The notes: generated by a model not told the origin, from the letters alone. Positions 16,131-24,820 are shown, counted from the stretch's first letter. The stretch: 32,798 bases of DNA from Lentilactobacillus sp. Marseille-Q4993 (GCF_951230165.1 NZ_CATNVB010000028.1:1-32798), one strand, 5' to 3'. A program made the numbers and translations.

Positions 16131-16159
16131 ATTATATGGGAAATTACAACGAATTGCAA
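16131..16159 (-). promoter_or_regulatory. Promoter of the PyrR-controlled permease operon
   Basis: Minus strand TTGCAA (16159-16154), 17 bp, TATAAT (16136-16131), about 30 nt upstream of the PyrR site. It sits directly beyond the 3' end of the SDR gene. No strong terminator separates the two, so read-through is possible. Confidence 0.72.
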
Positions 16160-16164
16160 TCTGA

Positions 16165-16923
16165 TTATTGAGCCAAGTAACCACCATCGACCACAAACTC
16201 TGATCCAGTCGCAAACTTGGATTCGTCAGAAGCAAGATAGACACACATGTATGCAATATCGTTTGGCTCACCAATGTGGCCCATTGGTGTTTGAGTTCTT
16301 TGTGATTGGGCTTCTTCAGCACCAGGAATGTTATCAACTAAAGGTGTCTTGATATATCCTGGGTGAACAGTATTTACCCGAACATCGTAGTCGTTAAGGG
16401 CACAATGCAAGGCAGCTGATTTAGTGAGCAAACGAACGCCACCCTTAGAGGCATTATACGCAGCTAAGTTTGGATCTCCAACAAAGCCTTCAATGGAAGA
16501 CATGTTGATGATTGAGGCACCGAGGTGCTTATTCTTCATCCGAATAATTCCGAGTTTAGTACCATAGAACACACCGTCAAGATTAATTGACATTAAGTTC
16601 CGCCACTCTTCTGCGGTTGTGTCTTCAATATTCTTAGCCAAAGCAATTCCGGCATTATTAACTACTGTAGTAACCGGACCAAATGCTTCTTCAGTAGTAT
16701 CAAAGAGGTCTTCCCAACCCTTTTCATCCGAAGCATCGTGTTTAACAAAGCGAATCACATCTGGACCACCAACACTTTGGGCAGCCTTCTCACCAACTTC
16801 TTCACGACGACCAGTGATCACCACTTTGGCGCCTTCTTCAACAAACTTTTGGGCGATTGCTAACCCAATTCCAAGGGTTCCCCCAGTAACGATTGCAACT
16901 TTACCCTTTAAACGATCTGCCAT
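16165..16923 (-). CDS. NADP-dependent (R)-specific alcohol dehydrogenase-like SDR
   Basis: This 252-residue classical short-chain dehydrogenase has cofactor loop TGGTLGIG (13-20), NNAG (89-92), Asn 114, Ser 143, Tyr 156 and Lys 160 as catalytic residues. From memory it is close along its length to the (R)-alcohol dehydrogenases of Lactobacillus brevis and L. kefiri, sharing for example NMSSIEGFVGD and VNTVHPGYIKTPLVD. TGRR after the second strand fits NADP binding, and the C-terminal Gln matches the Mg-binding end of those enzymes. It should reduce ketones or aldehydes to (R)-alcohols in the cytoplasm. The start has GGGGGC upstream. It is divergent from the ABC/TetR operon. Confidence 0.92.
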   Translation of the reverse strand: MADRLKGKVAIVTGGTLGIGLAIAQKFVEEGAKVVITGRREEVGEKAAQSVGGPDVIRFVKHDASDEKGWEDLFDTTEEAFGPVTTVVNNAGIALAKNIEDTTAEEWRNLMSINLDGVFYGTKLGIIRMKNKHLGASIINMSSIEGFVGDPNLAAYNASKGGVRLLTKSAALHCALNDYDVRVNTVHPGYIKTPLVDNIPGAEEAQSQRTQTPMGHIGEPNDIAYMCVYLASDESKFATGSEFVVDGGYLAQ

Positions 16924-16947
16924 AAAAAATGCCCCCTATAATTATTA

Positions 16948-16962
16948 TTCACTACATGTGAA
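16948..16962. promoter_or_regulatory. Palindrome in the SDR leader
   Basis: TTCAC-TACAT-GTGAA lies 25 nt upstream of the SDR start codon. It is a small perfect inverted repeat. A regulatory role is possible, but no convincing SDR promoter boxes can be fixed beside it. Confidence 0.3.
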
Positions 16963-17001
16963 TTTTATCACTTAATCAAAGCGAATTAAAATTATTAGTT
17001 T

Positions 17002-17068
17002 AGTGAGTTGACACTCACTTTGCCAATTATTATAATGGCCTTAAGCAAAGAGTGAGTAATCACTCACT
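17002..17068 (+). promoter_or_regulatory. Consensus promoter with two identical TetR operators
   Basis: TTGACA (17008-17013), 17 bp, TATAAT (17031-17036) is a perfect sigma-A promoter. AGTGAGTtgacACTCACT (17002-17019) covers the -35 box. AGTGAGTaatcACTCACT (17051-17068) lies in the early transcript. Both have the same 7-bp arms and a 4-bp spacer. They are the likely binding sites of the TetR protein encoded at the end of this operon. Confidence 0.88.
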
Positions 17069-17088
17069 TAATGAAGGAGGAACTCCTT

Positions 17089-17829
17089 ATGGAACCCTTA
17101 ATCACCGTAACAAACGTTGATAAAAACTTTAATAATCATCCCGTTCTATCCTCAATCAACCTCGAATCCTTCCCAGGCAAAATTCTAGGCTTGATTGGCC
17201 CTTCAGGAGCAGGCAAGACCACCCTGATCAAAGTCATTATGGGAATGGAACAGCCAGATACAGGGACCGCCACTATCTTAGATAAACAAATGCCGAATCG
17301 AATTGTCTTGGAAGACATTGGTTTTATGGCTCAAAACGATGCCCTTTACGGTAGTCTAACAGGTCGGGAAAATCTCAAATTCTTCGCCAGTTTATTCGCC
17401 ATTGACCGCAAACTAATCGAAAACCGTATCAACTACGTGGCAAGTATCGTAAATTTGATCCCAGATTTAAATAAGAAAGTCAGCAACTACTCCGGAGGAA
17501 TGAAACGCCGATTATCCTTAGCAATTAGCCTTATTTCCGATCCCAAAATATTAATCCTTGATGAACCAACAGTTGGGATTGATCCTGAACTAAGATGCCA
17601 AATTTGGAAAGAACTCAAAAAGTACCGTGATGAGGGCAAATTAATCATCATCACCACCCATGTCATGGCAGATGCCGCCCAATGTGATGAACTGGAAATG
17701 ATTCGAGACGGCCACATCATTAGCTCTGGGTCACCAGAAGAACTGAAGGCCGAGTATAACGCAGATAATTTGGAAGACGTCTTTTTGAAAGCGGGGGAAC
17801 AAAATAATGAAAATCCTATCGATAACTAA
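17089..17829 (+). CDS. ABC exporter ATP-binding protein (ABC-2 type)
   Basis: This 246-residue ATPase has all its motifs: Walker A GPSGAGKTT (about 35-43), Q-loop in GFMAQND, signature YSGGMKRRLSLA (about 130-145), Walker B ILILDEPTVGID, and switch TTHVMADAAQCDEL. The ATG at 17089 has AAGGAGGAA about 9 nt upstream; an earlier in-frame ATG at 17071 has none. It overlaps the permease gene by 23 nt, so the two are translationally coupled. The family exports drugs, lipids or toxic compounds. The substrate is unknown; control by a TetR protein fits drug export. Confidence 0.9.
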   Translation: MEPLITVTNVDKNFNNHPVLSSINLESFPGKILGLIGPSGAGKTTLIKVIMGMEQPDTGTATILDKQMPNRIVLEDIGFMAQNDALYGSLTGRENLKFFASLFAIDRKLIENRINYVASIVNLIPDLNKKVSNYSGGMKRRLSLAISLISDPKILILDEPTVGIDPELRCQIWKELKKYRDEGKLIIITTHVMADAAQCDELEMIRDGHIISSGSPEELKAEYNADNLEDVFLKAGEQNNENPIDN

Positions 17830-18979
17830 ACGAATAATTTTAGAAATGCGGCGGGACAAACGAACTTTAGCGCTTTTATTTATCGCTCCCCTGTTTATCC
17901 TGACCCTCATGTTCTTCTTATTCCAATCCAACTCCGACACAGTGGCTCAACTTGCTGTCAAAAACGTGCCAACCAGCGTTACTAAAGTAATCGACAATAA
18001 GCACGTTAAGATTCACAAAGTTACCACTTCTGATTCTCCCAAAAAGGTAATTCTGGATCACGACTACGACGGCTATATTAAAAAGGATGGTAACAAACTC
18101 ACCGTTACCTATCAGAATGCTAGTCAAACCCAGGCTGGAATCATTAAAAAATCAGTGCAGATGGGACTGATCAAGCTTCAAATTAATCAGCTAGTTGCAG
18201 GAACAAAAAAAGCAAAATCGGCAATAAAGAAAACGCAAACCCAATTGCACCAAATCGCAAACCAATTGCCAGCTGCTGCTCGTCGTAATATGACCGCTGC
18301 TTCTGATAATCAAAAACAGCTTAGCAAACCGGTCAAGTTATCCCTTAGTCAAAAGTATCTATATGGCAACAGTGATTCCACCTTCTTTTCGACAATGTTT
18401 CCAATTTTCGTCGGCTTTGTCGTATTCTTCTTCGTCTTTTTAATTTCCGGCATCTCGCTACTGCGGGAAAGAACGACCGGCACCCTATCACGACTATTGG
18501 CTAGCCCCATCAAACGAAGTGAGATAATCTTTGGTTATTTGACTGGGTACGGCTTATTTGCAATTATCCAAACCATGATTGTGGTTCTCTATTGTATTTA
18601 CGTACTAAAAGTTCAAATTCTTGGTAGTATTGTCACCGTGCTATTTATCTGCTTCCTCCTAGCGCTAGTTGCATTATCGATGGGATTGTTTGTGTCTACA
18701 TTTGCCGCGTCAGAATTTCAAATGATGCAGTTCATCCCCATTCTTGTTATTCCCCAGATATTTTTCTCCGGAATCATCCCCGTCAGCAATATGGCCGGTT
18801 GGCTACAAGTTATCGCCCATTTTATGCCACTCTATTACGGAGCTAACGCCCTTACTGACGTGATTCAAAAACAGGCAGGGTTACTTCAAGTTGCCACTCC
18901 AATCATTGTTCTCGGTGTGATCCTACTGTTCTTTGTAACCCTTAATATCCTTGGCATGCGCCGATACAGAAAGGTTTAG
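17807..18979 (+). CDS. ABC-2 type exporter permease
   Basis: This 390-residue protein has one N-terminal membrane helix (about 22-42). An extracytoplasmic domain of roughly 150 residues follows, with a polar, coiled-coil-like part (GTKKAKSAIKKTQTQLHQIA). Five helices follow from about residue 195. The cytoplasmic segment LLRERTTGTLSRLLASPIKR is the typical coupling motif of ABC-2 permeases. The C-terminal loop has the usual FFSGIIPVSNM stretch. It overlaps the ATPase gene by 23 nt and abuts the regulator gene. It probably acts as a homodimer with the ATPase. Confidence 0.88.
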   Translation: MKILSITKRIILEMRRDKRTLALLFIAPLFILTLMFFLFQSNSDTVAQLAVKNVPTSVTKVIDNKHVKIHKVTTSDSPKKVILDHDYDGYIKKDGNKLTVTYQNASQTQAGIIKKSVQMGLIKLQINQLVAGTKKAKSAIKKTQTQLHQIANQLPAAARRNMTAASDNQKQLSKPVKLSLSQKYLYGNSDSTFFSTMFPIFVGFVVFFFVFLISGISLLRERTTGTLSRLLASPIKRSEIIFGYLTGYGLFAIIQTMIVVLYCIYVLKVQILGSIVTVLFICFLLALVALSMGLFVSTFAASEFQMMQFIPILVIPQIFFSGIIPVSNMAGWLQVIAHFMPLYYGANALTDVIQKQAGLLQVATPIIVLGVILLFFVTLNILGMRRYRKV

Positions 18980-18988
18980 GTGAATTTC

Positions 18989-19633
18989 ATGGCATCAACA
19001 ACAATTGAATCTTTTTTCAATGATGACATCAACGCAGATGAGAACCTCCCTGCTAAACAAAAGCAAGTTTTAAAGGCAGCCCTTGAATTATTTGCTACCA
19101 AGGGGTTTGCAAATACGACAACTGCCGACATTGCCGAGAAAGCTAATGTCAGTCAGGGTACCGTCTACAAGCGTTACACGACAAAAGAAGAACTGTTACA
19201 GGCAACCCTCTCACCGCTAATTGAGCGAACTATCCCCAAAGCTATTAAAGAATTCACGGCCTACGCGGTTAGTTTGAATCAACCTAGTTTTGAAGAATTA
19301 CTCCACGTTCTGTTAAAAAACCGGTTTGAGTTTGTTAGTGATAACCGCAAAGCACTTAAGGTAATGCTGTCAGAATCACTGACCAATCCCAAATTATTAG
19401 CCGAACTTGAACAAACATTTGCCCAATTGCTAAGTAGCGAACTACCAATGGTAATCGACAAATTCAAATCTTACGGGACAATCGTCGATTGGGAGACCCA
19501 GCGAATCATCCAATACATTGTTTCAATCGGATTCGGATACGCCGGCCAAATTATTTTACTAGACCGAAAATTCAATGCTGACAAGGCTGCTGCAGATGCA
19601 GCCAACTTCATTTATCGCGGGTTAAAAAAATAA
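18989..19633 (+). CDS. TetR/AcrR family repressor of the ABC exporter operon
   Basis: This is a 214-residue protein (from the ATG at 18989). The N-terminal helix-turn-helix is textbook: AALELFATKGFANTTTADIA, then EKANVSQGTVYKRYTTKEELL. The C-terminal domain is all-helical and probably binds the exported compound. The ATG is preferred because AGGTG lies about 6 nt upstream; a GTG at 18980, directly after the permease stop codon, is the alternative. As the last gene of the operon it would repress itself, and the two AGTGAGT-n4-ACTCACT palindromes at the promoter are the obvious sites. The next transcript starts only 14 nt after the stop codon. Confidence 0.88.
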   Translation: MASTTIESFFNDDINADENLPAKQKQVLKAALELFATKGFANTTTADIAEKANVSQGTVYKRYTTKEELLQATLSPLIERTIPKAIKEFTAYAVSLNQPSFEELLHVLLKNRFEFVSDNRKALKVMLSESLTNPKLLAELEQTFAQLLSSELPMVIDKFKSYGTIVDWETQRIIQYIVSIGFGYAGQIILLDRKFNADKAAADAANFIYRGLKK

Positions 19634-19646
19634 TTTCTAAAAAGTA

Positions 19647-19675
19647 TTGACAAACAATTATGAGATGATTAATAT
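19647..19675 (+). promoter_or_regulatory. Promoter of the luxS-metE-metF operon
   Basis: TTGACA (19647-19652), 17 bp, TAATAT (19670-19675), upstream of the Met T-box. Confidence 0.8.
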
Positions 19676-19707
19676 TATCATTAAATTTTAATCAATTACT
19701 AAAAGCT

Positions 19708-19975
19708 CTGACGAGAAGAGTAGCTATCAAGAAATCACAAAGAGAGTCCGGTTGATGGGAAAGGACGGGTTTTGAAATAGTGAAGATGAACTCGAAATAG
19801 CATCGCTAAAGTTAACGCTTTAACGTCGGTAGCAACCGTTATATTGCCGAAGTATCAACAGGTACTTTAAGAGGTGCTGTTCGCGAGGACAGTACAAATC
19901 TAGGGTGGTACAGCGGAAGCATTCGCCCCTACATTCAGAATTAATCTGAGGTGTGGGGCGAGTGCTTTTTTATTT
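19708..19975 (+). promoter_or_regulatory. T-box riboswitch, Met-specific
   Basis: AGAGAG (19741), distal stem GTCC-GGTTGATGGGAAA-GGAC, then GTGAAGATGAACTCG with AUG at the specifier position. The T-box TAGGGTGGTACAGCGG is at 19901-19916, followed by a terminator (ATTCGCCCC/GGGGCGAGTG plus TTTTTT). UGGU fits the discriminator A of tRNA-Met. The methionine genes that follow support the reading. Confidence 0.92.
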
Positions 19976-20012
19976 GCCTTTCACCTCATAAAGCGAAAGG
20001 AAGATATACATT

Positions 20013-20486
20013 ATGGCAAAAGTTGAAAGTTTTACATTGGATCACACAAAGGTAAAGGCACCATACGTTAGATTGATTACTGAGGAACACGGCCCAGCCG
20101 GAGACGTCATTTCCAACTATGATCTCCGTCTGGTTCAACCAAACGACAACGCAATCCCAACCGCTGGCCTCCACACCATCGAACATCTACTTGCTGGGCT
20201 ACTTCGGGATCGCCTTGACGGGGTGATTGACTGTTCACCATTTGGTTGTCGAACTGGTTTTCATTTGATTACTTGGGGCAAGCACTCAACCACAGAAGTG
20301 GCAGAAGCATTAAAGAGCTCGCTAGAAGAAATTGCCGATGACATCAAGTGGGAAGATGTCCCAGGGACCGATATCACCAGCTGCGGTAATTATCGGGATC
20401 ATTCATTGTTCTCCGCCAAACAATGGAGCCGGGATATTCTTGATGCCGGTATCTCAGACCAACCATTCGAACGCCACGTAATCTAA
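20013..20486 (+). CDS. luxS: S-ribosylhomocysteine lyase LuxS
   Basis: This 157-residue enzyme is the normal length for the family. It splits S-ribosylhomocysteine into homocysteine and the autoinducer-2 precursor DPD. The metal site is His 54 and His 58 in HTIEHL and Cys 124 in SCGNYRDH. Arg 39 and the catalytic Cys 79 in PFGCRTGF are present. It is the first gene behind the Met T-box, 33 nt before metE. The homocysteine it makes is the direct substrate of MetE, so the operon is a recycling route. The nucleosidase that makes its substrate (Pfs) is not in the window. Confidence 0.97.
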   Translation: MAKVESFTLDHTKVKAPYVRLITEEHGPAGDVISNYDLRLVQPNDNAIPTAGLHTIEHLLAGLLRDRLDGVIDCSPFGCRTGFHLITWGKHSTTEVAEALKSSLEEIADDIKWEDVPGTDITSCGNYRDHSLFSAKQWSRDILDAGISDQPFERHVI

Positions 20487-20519
20487 ACTAAGTTATTTTC
20501 CCAAGGGAGGGACCTTCAT

Positions 20520-22805
20520 ATGACAAAAACAATTATCGGATTTCCAAGAATCGGCCACCATCGCGAACTAAAGTTTGCAACTGAACACTACTGGAAGCAC
20601 AAAATCACTGCCGATGAACTTCAAGCAACTGCAAAAGAAATCAGAATCAACCACTGGCAAGCGCAAATTAACGCGGGAATCGACCTCATCCCAGTTGGCG
20701 ACTTCTCCTTCTTCGATAATGTATTGGACACAGCTAACTTATTAAATATCGTTCCAAGTCGCTACCGTGACCTCAATCTATCTCAACTTGATGAATATTT
20801 TGCTCAAGCAAGAGGTTACCAAAGTGACACCAAGTCAGTGAAGGCCCTCTCAATGAAGAAATGGTTTAACACCAATTACCATTACATCGTACCTGAGTTT
20901 GACAAGGACACGAACATCCAACTAATCGGAACGAAATTGTTCGATGAAATTGAAGAAGCTAAATCAATTGGCGTACCGGTTAAGGCATGCATCATTGGCC
21001 CTTATACCCTATTAAAGTTAAGTCGTTTCCTAGATGGCACCAATCGCAACTCATTTATTGATGCGCTGGTAACCGCGTACTCTGACGTCTTAACTAGACT
21101 AAACGAGCAACAGGTCAACTGGCTTCAAATCGATGAACCCGCCCTTTGTTTTGACGTCGATTCAGCTGAAAAGAAACTATTTGACCGCTTGTACGATGGG
21201 ATTCTTGCAGCCAAAGGAAAAACCAAAGTACTACTACAAACCTACTTTGGTGACATTCGCGATGTCTACAATGACGTCGTGGCCAAGGACTTTGATGGTA
21301 TTGGTCTAGACTTCGTTGAAGGTAGTTACAACCAAACTCTGTTGGCCAACAACGGATTCCCAAGCGATAAAATTTTGTTCGCTGGCATCGTAAATGGTAA
21401 AAATATCTGGCGGAATAATTATTCGCAAACCGTTTCAAAGGTGAACGAAATCGCTAGTCATACTGACGGTAAGCTAATTTTGAACACTTCATGCTCTTTG
21501 TTACACGTGCCATATAGTGCTAAGGACGAAGAAAAATTACCAAGTGATGTTAAACAGCACCTAGCTTTTGCCATTGAAAAGTTAGCTGAACTTGGCGACC
21601 TTGATAAGGTGGTCTTCGAACGTGATCACAAAGTTCTGGACGCTAACACTAGCCTCTTTCAAACCATCAAGCACCCAGTTAACCAAAGCGTTCGGACTGA
21701 AATTGATAGCTTAACTGATGACGACTACACTCGTTTGCCAGCGCGGGAAGAACGGGAACAGATTCAACACGATGAATTCAAATTACCAGTATTACCAACC
21801 ACCACAATTGGTTCGTTTCCACAAACTAAGGACGTTCGCCAAAACCGCTCTAAATTGCGAAAGGGCGAAATCACTCGGGATCAATACGATGAGTTCAACA
21901 ACGAAAAAATCAAGCGAATCATCAAGTTCCAAGAAGATATTGGCATCGACGTTCTAGTCCATGGTGAATATGAGCGTAACGACATGGTTGAATACTTTGG
22001 TGAAAAACTAGACGGGTTTGTCTTTACTCAAAACGGTTGGGTTCAATCATACGGAACCCGTGGGGTTAAACCACCAATTATCTGGGGTGATATTTCTCGT
22101 AACGCCCCAATTACTGTTAAAGACTCTGTCTATGCCCAGTCGCTAACTGACAAACCAGTCAAGGGTATGCTTACTGGCCCCGTTACTATTTTCAACTGGT
22201 CGTTCCCACGGGAAGACGTTTCACCCAAGGAATCAGTAACCCAAATTGCGCTCGCGTTACAGGAAGAAGTTCTCGATTTGGAGAAGAACAATATCAAGAT
22301 CATTCAGATTGATGAACCTGCTCTCCGGGAAAACTTACCGTTACGAAAGACCAACTGGTACTCAGAATACCTTGATTGGGCAGTACCCGCGTTCAGACTG
22401 GTCCACAGCAAAGTGCAACCAAGTACCCAGATTCACACTCATATGTGCTACAGCGAGTTTGGCGACATCATCAAAGCAATCGATGCTCTTGATGCAGATG
22501 TTATTTCCTTTGAGGCTTCCAGAGCTGATTTCACACTAATTGATCAGTTAGTTGCAGCTAACTTCAAGACCGAGGTGGGCCCCGGGGTTTACGATATTCA
22601 CTCTCCTCGAGTACCGTCTGAGGAAGAAGTCGAGAGTTTGATTAAGGTGCTGGTTGAAAAGTTACCAATCAATAAAATCTGGATCAACCCAGACTGTGGG
22701 TTAAAAACTCGGTCTGAGGAAGAATCGTTTGAAAGTTTGAAGAACATTGTCAACGCAACCAAGAAAGTTAGGAGGGTTGTCAATGAGCCTAACAGAGTTA
22801 GCTAA
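20520..22805 (+). CDS. metE: Cobalamin-independent methionine synthase MetE
   Basis: This 761-residue protein has the two-barrel MetE plan. The N-terminal barrel begins TKTIIGFPRIGHHRELKFA. The C-terminal catalytic barrel holds TTTIGSFPQTKDVR, HGEYERNDMVEYF, and the zinc ligands His and Cys in HTHMCYSEF, Glu in SFEASR and Cys in NPDCGLKTRS. It transfers a methyl group from methyltetrahydrofolate (polyglutamate) to homocysteine. It has a GGGAGG site. It overlaps metF by 23 nt, and MetF supplies the methyl donor. It depends on the upstream Met T-box. Confidence 0.97.
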   Translation: MTKTIIGFPRIGHHRELKFATEHYWKHKITADELQATAKEIRINHWQAQINAGIDLIPVGDFSFFDNVLDTANLLNIVPSRYRDLNLSQLDEYFAQARGYQSDTKSVKALSMKKWFNTNYHYIVPEFDKDTNIQLIGTKLFDEIEEAKSIGVPVKACIIGPYTLLKLSRFLDGTNRNSFIDALVTAYSDVLTRLNEQQVNWLQIDEPALCFDVDSAEKKLFDRLYDGILAAKGKTKVLLQTYFGDIRDVYNDVVAKDFDGIGLDFVEGSYNQTLLANNGFPSDKILFAGIVNGKNIWRNNYSQTVSKVNEIASHTDGKLILNTSCSLLHVPYSAKDEEKLPSDVKQHLAFAIEKLAELGDLDKVVFERDHKVLDANTSLFQTIKHPVNQSVRTEIDSLTDDDYTRLPAREEREQIQHDEFKLPVLPTTTIGSFPQTKDVRQNRSKLRKGEITRDQYDEFNNEKIKRIIKFQEDIGIDVLVHGEYERNDMVEYFGEKLDGFVFTQNGWVQSYGTRGVKPPIIWGDISRNAPITVKDSVYAQSLTDKPVKGMLTGPVTIFNWSFPREDVSPKESVTQIALALQEEVLDLEKNNIKIIQIDEPALRENLPLRKTNWYSEYLDWAVPAFRLVHSKVQPSTQIHTHMCYSEFGDIIKAIDALDADVISFEASRADFTLIDQLVAANFKTEVGPGVYDIHSPRVPSEEEVESLIKVLVEKLPINKIWINPDCGLKTRSEEESFESLKNIVNATKKVRRVVNEPNRVS

Positions 22806-23658
22806 CCGCAAACCACTGTTCTCGCTTGAAGTATTTCCACCACGGAAAGAGTCTTCGAATAAGACAATTCTTAACACCCTTCAAGAACTTCAATCGCTCG
22901 AACCAGACTTTATTTCCGTCACGCTCGGTGCTGGGGGTAGTGGCCGGCGTGATGCAACGCTTAAAATCGCAAACCTTGTCAAGAACCAATTAGGAGTTGA
23001 AACGGTCGCCCATGTTCCTGGATTGTATCAATCCAAGCAACAGGTACTCGACCTACTTGATCAATTAAAATCAATATCAGTAACCAATGTTTTAGCATTA
23101 CGGGGAGACCAAATTCCTGGCAAACAGCCAACAGGGGACTTTAATCACGCCAACGAATTAGTTTCTTTCATTAAACAGAACCGACCAGAGTGCACAATTC
23201 TGGGAGCGTGTTATCCAGACTGTCACCAAGATTCACCAGACTTTATTGATGATCTTGCCAACCTTAAACGAAAGGTTGATTCTGGAACCGATCACCTAAT
23301 TACTCAGCTATTTTTTGATAATAGTGAGTTTTATTCCTTCTACGAAAAGGCTCGAATTGCAGGGATTACCGTGCCTATCGAAGCCGGAATAATGCCCTGT
23401 ACCAACAAAAAACAGATTGAGCGAATCGCTACGATTACCGGAATTCCGGTACCGAAAAAGTTTGCTACTATTCTGGACAGATACAGCGATAATAAGGAAG
23501 CAATGCGTGATGCAGGGATTGCGTTTGCGGTCGACCAAATTATCGACCTTGTATCTCAAGGGGTTGATGGCATTCACCTGTACACTATGAACCAGCCGGA
23601 AATTGCCAAGCGAATTTATAATGAAACGAGATCGGTGTTTAAGGCAGCGGTGAAGTGA
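22783..23658 (+). CDS. metF: Methylenetetrahydrofolate reductase MetF
   Basis: This 291-residue flavoenzyme reduces 5,10-methylenetetrahydrofolate to 5-methyltetrahydrofolate for MetE. Key parts are FSLEVFPPRKE (catalytic Glu), TLGAGGSG, LALRGDQIPG (FAD-site Asp), ACYPDCH and ITQLFFDN. The ATG at 22783 is chosen because a perfect AGGAGG lies 7 nt upstream, inside the end of metE; a longer frame exists but has no such site. It is the last gene of the operon, followed by a terminator shared with the azl genes. Confidence 0.95.
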   Translation: MSLTELANRKPLFSLEVFPPRKESSNKTILNTLQELQSLEPDFISVTLGAGGSGRRDATLKIANLVKNQLGVETVAHVPGLYQSKQQVLDLLDQLKSISVTNVLALRGDQIPGKQPTGDFNHANELVSFIKQNRPECTILGACYPDCHQDSPDFIDDLANLKRKVDSGTDHLITQLFFDNSEFYSFYEKARIAGITVPIEAGIMPCTNKKQIERIATITGIPVPKKFATILDRYSDNKEAMRDAGIAFAVDQIIDLVSQGVDGIHLYTMNQPEIAKRIYNETRSVFKAAVK

Positions 23659-23666
23659 TTAAGATA

Positions 23667-23710
23667 AAATAAGGGCCAGAATTTCAATTTGAAATTCTGG
23701 CCCTTATTTA
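23667..23710. terminator. Bidirectional terminator between metF and azlD
   Basis: AATAAGGGCCAGAATTTCAA pairs almost perfectly with TTGAAATTCTGGCCCTTATT, giving T-rich flanks on both strands. It ends the two converging operons and overlaps the azlD stop codon. Confidence 0.93.
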
Positions 23711-24034
23711 TAACCCAAACATCCGAACCACTGCCATCGAGATTACTCCAACAATCACAACCACCATCAAACTCTTAGAAATGATTCCGGCAATCACCGA
23801 CGGAATTGAAGCAAGCAAATTCTCTAAATTAATGTGAGGCCAGTTACCAGTTTGGTATACCAGCAAACTCTCAACAAATATCGCCGACAGAATGGCAACC
23901 GGCACAAAGCTCAAAAACGAAACTAACCACTTGGGGAGTTTAAACTTCTTAACCACTACAAACGGGACTACCCTAAGTAGCCACGTAACCACTCCAGAGG
24001 CGATAATGGTACCGTATACGTATGTATCAGTCAT
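23708..24034 (-). CDS. azlD: AzlD-family branched-chain amino acid exporter subunit
   Basis: This 108-residue protein has four membrane helices. The signature is the loop after helix 1, VTWLLRVVPFVVVKKFKLPK, with SFVPVAILSAIFVE after it, typical of AzlD. It overlaps azlC by 8 nt, and the pair forms a two-component exporter. In B. subtilis AzlCD and in related BrnFE it exports branched-chain amino acids or analogues. No Lrp-type regulator (AzlB) is visible here. Confidence 0.9.
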   Translation of the reverse strand: MTDTYVYGTIIASGVVTWLLRVVPFVVVKKFKLPKWLVSFLSFVPVAILSAIFVESLLVYQTGNWPHINLENLLASIPSVIAGIISKSLMVVVIVGVISMAVVRMFGL

Positions 24035-24731
24035 TTTTGGTCACCGCCATTCCAAATAAGCATCCCATAATTGTTGCAATCAAAATTGCACTGTTACCAG
24101 CCACAAACCGCATCAAAACGAAAACCGCAATCCCAGTAAATAGAGCAACTTCGAAGTGCCGTTTGAGTGGCATACTCCGATCAGTAATCATCTGTAAGTA
24201 TAATAATCCAATGAACATCGCCACAACGGCAAAATCCAAACCAAATTTTTTGGGATCAGACACCGCACTACCTAAAAGAGCTCCGACAACCGTTGCGGCA
24301 GCCCAAGTTAAGTACGCAACAACGTTTGCAGTATTTAGCCACTCACTGTTTAAACCCCTGTCAGTATAGTTAAGCTTGTTCATGCTCAACGCAAAGGTTT
24401 CGTCGGTTAGCAACGTTCCCACCCCAATGTTAGTTGCCATACTCTCAGCTTTCAAATAAGGAGCTACTGTCATACTCATTAGACTCATCCTAGCGTTAAT
24501 CAGCAGTGTAGAAATGGTGATGGCCACAATCGGACTTTGGCTAATCATCATTGACACAATCAAGAATTGGGCAGATCCTGCGTAAACCACTAAAGACATG
24601 ATCAAAACCATAATAATTGATAAATGACCCGCCTTGGCAACAACCCCAAATGCTAGGCCAACCCCAATATAACCAACGAGAGTTGGCACCACATCTTTTA
24701 GGCCACTTTTATATGTAAGTTCTCCATCCAA
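24027..24731 (-). CDS. azlC: AzlC-family branched-chain amino acid exporter
   Basis: This 234-residue membrane protein has AzlC marks: VVPTLVGYIGVGLAFGVVAK, then SLVVYAGSAQFLIVSMM, INARMSLMSMTVAPYL and TDETFALSMNKLN. The start is taken as TTG at 24731, with GGAGTGAGG just upstream at about 8 nt from GGAG. The longer frame would begin inside the promoter. It forms the large subunit of the AzlCD exporter. It is divergent from an Spx-like gene; the two promoters lie within about 90 bp. Confidence 0.9.
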   Translation of the reverse strand: MDGELTYKSGLKDVVPTLVGYIGVGLAFGVVAKAGHLSIIMVLIMSLVVYAGSAQFLIVSMMISQSPIVAITISTLLINARMSLMSMTVAPYLKAESMATNIGVGTLLTDETFALSMNKLNYTDRGLNSEWLNTANVVAYLTWAAATVVGALLGSAVSDPKKFGLDFAVVAMFIGLLYLQMITDRSMPLKRHFEVALFTGIAVFVLMRFVAGNSAILIATIMGCLFGMAVTKND

Positions 24732-24762
24732 AATCCTCACTCCAATAAATGCATTTATAACG

Positions 24763-24791
24763 ATTATATAGGGGATTAGGTTAAGAAACAA
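24763..24791 (-). promoter_or_regulatory. Promoter of azlCD
   Basis: Minus strand TTGTTT (24791-24786), 17 bp, TATAAT (24768-24763), 32 nt upstream of the TTG start. It supports the shorter azlC start. Confidence 0.7.
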
Positions 24792-24820
24792 TATGTTTTT
24801 TAATCGTTTTCTAATATAGT

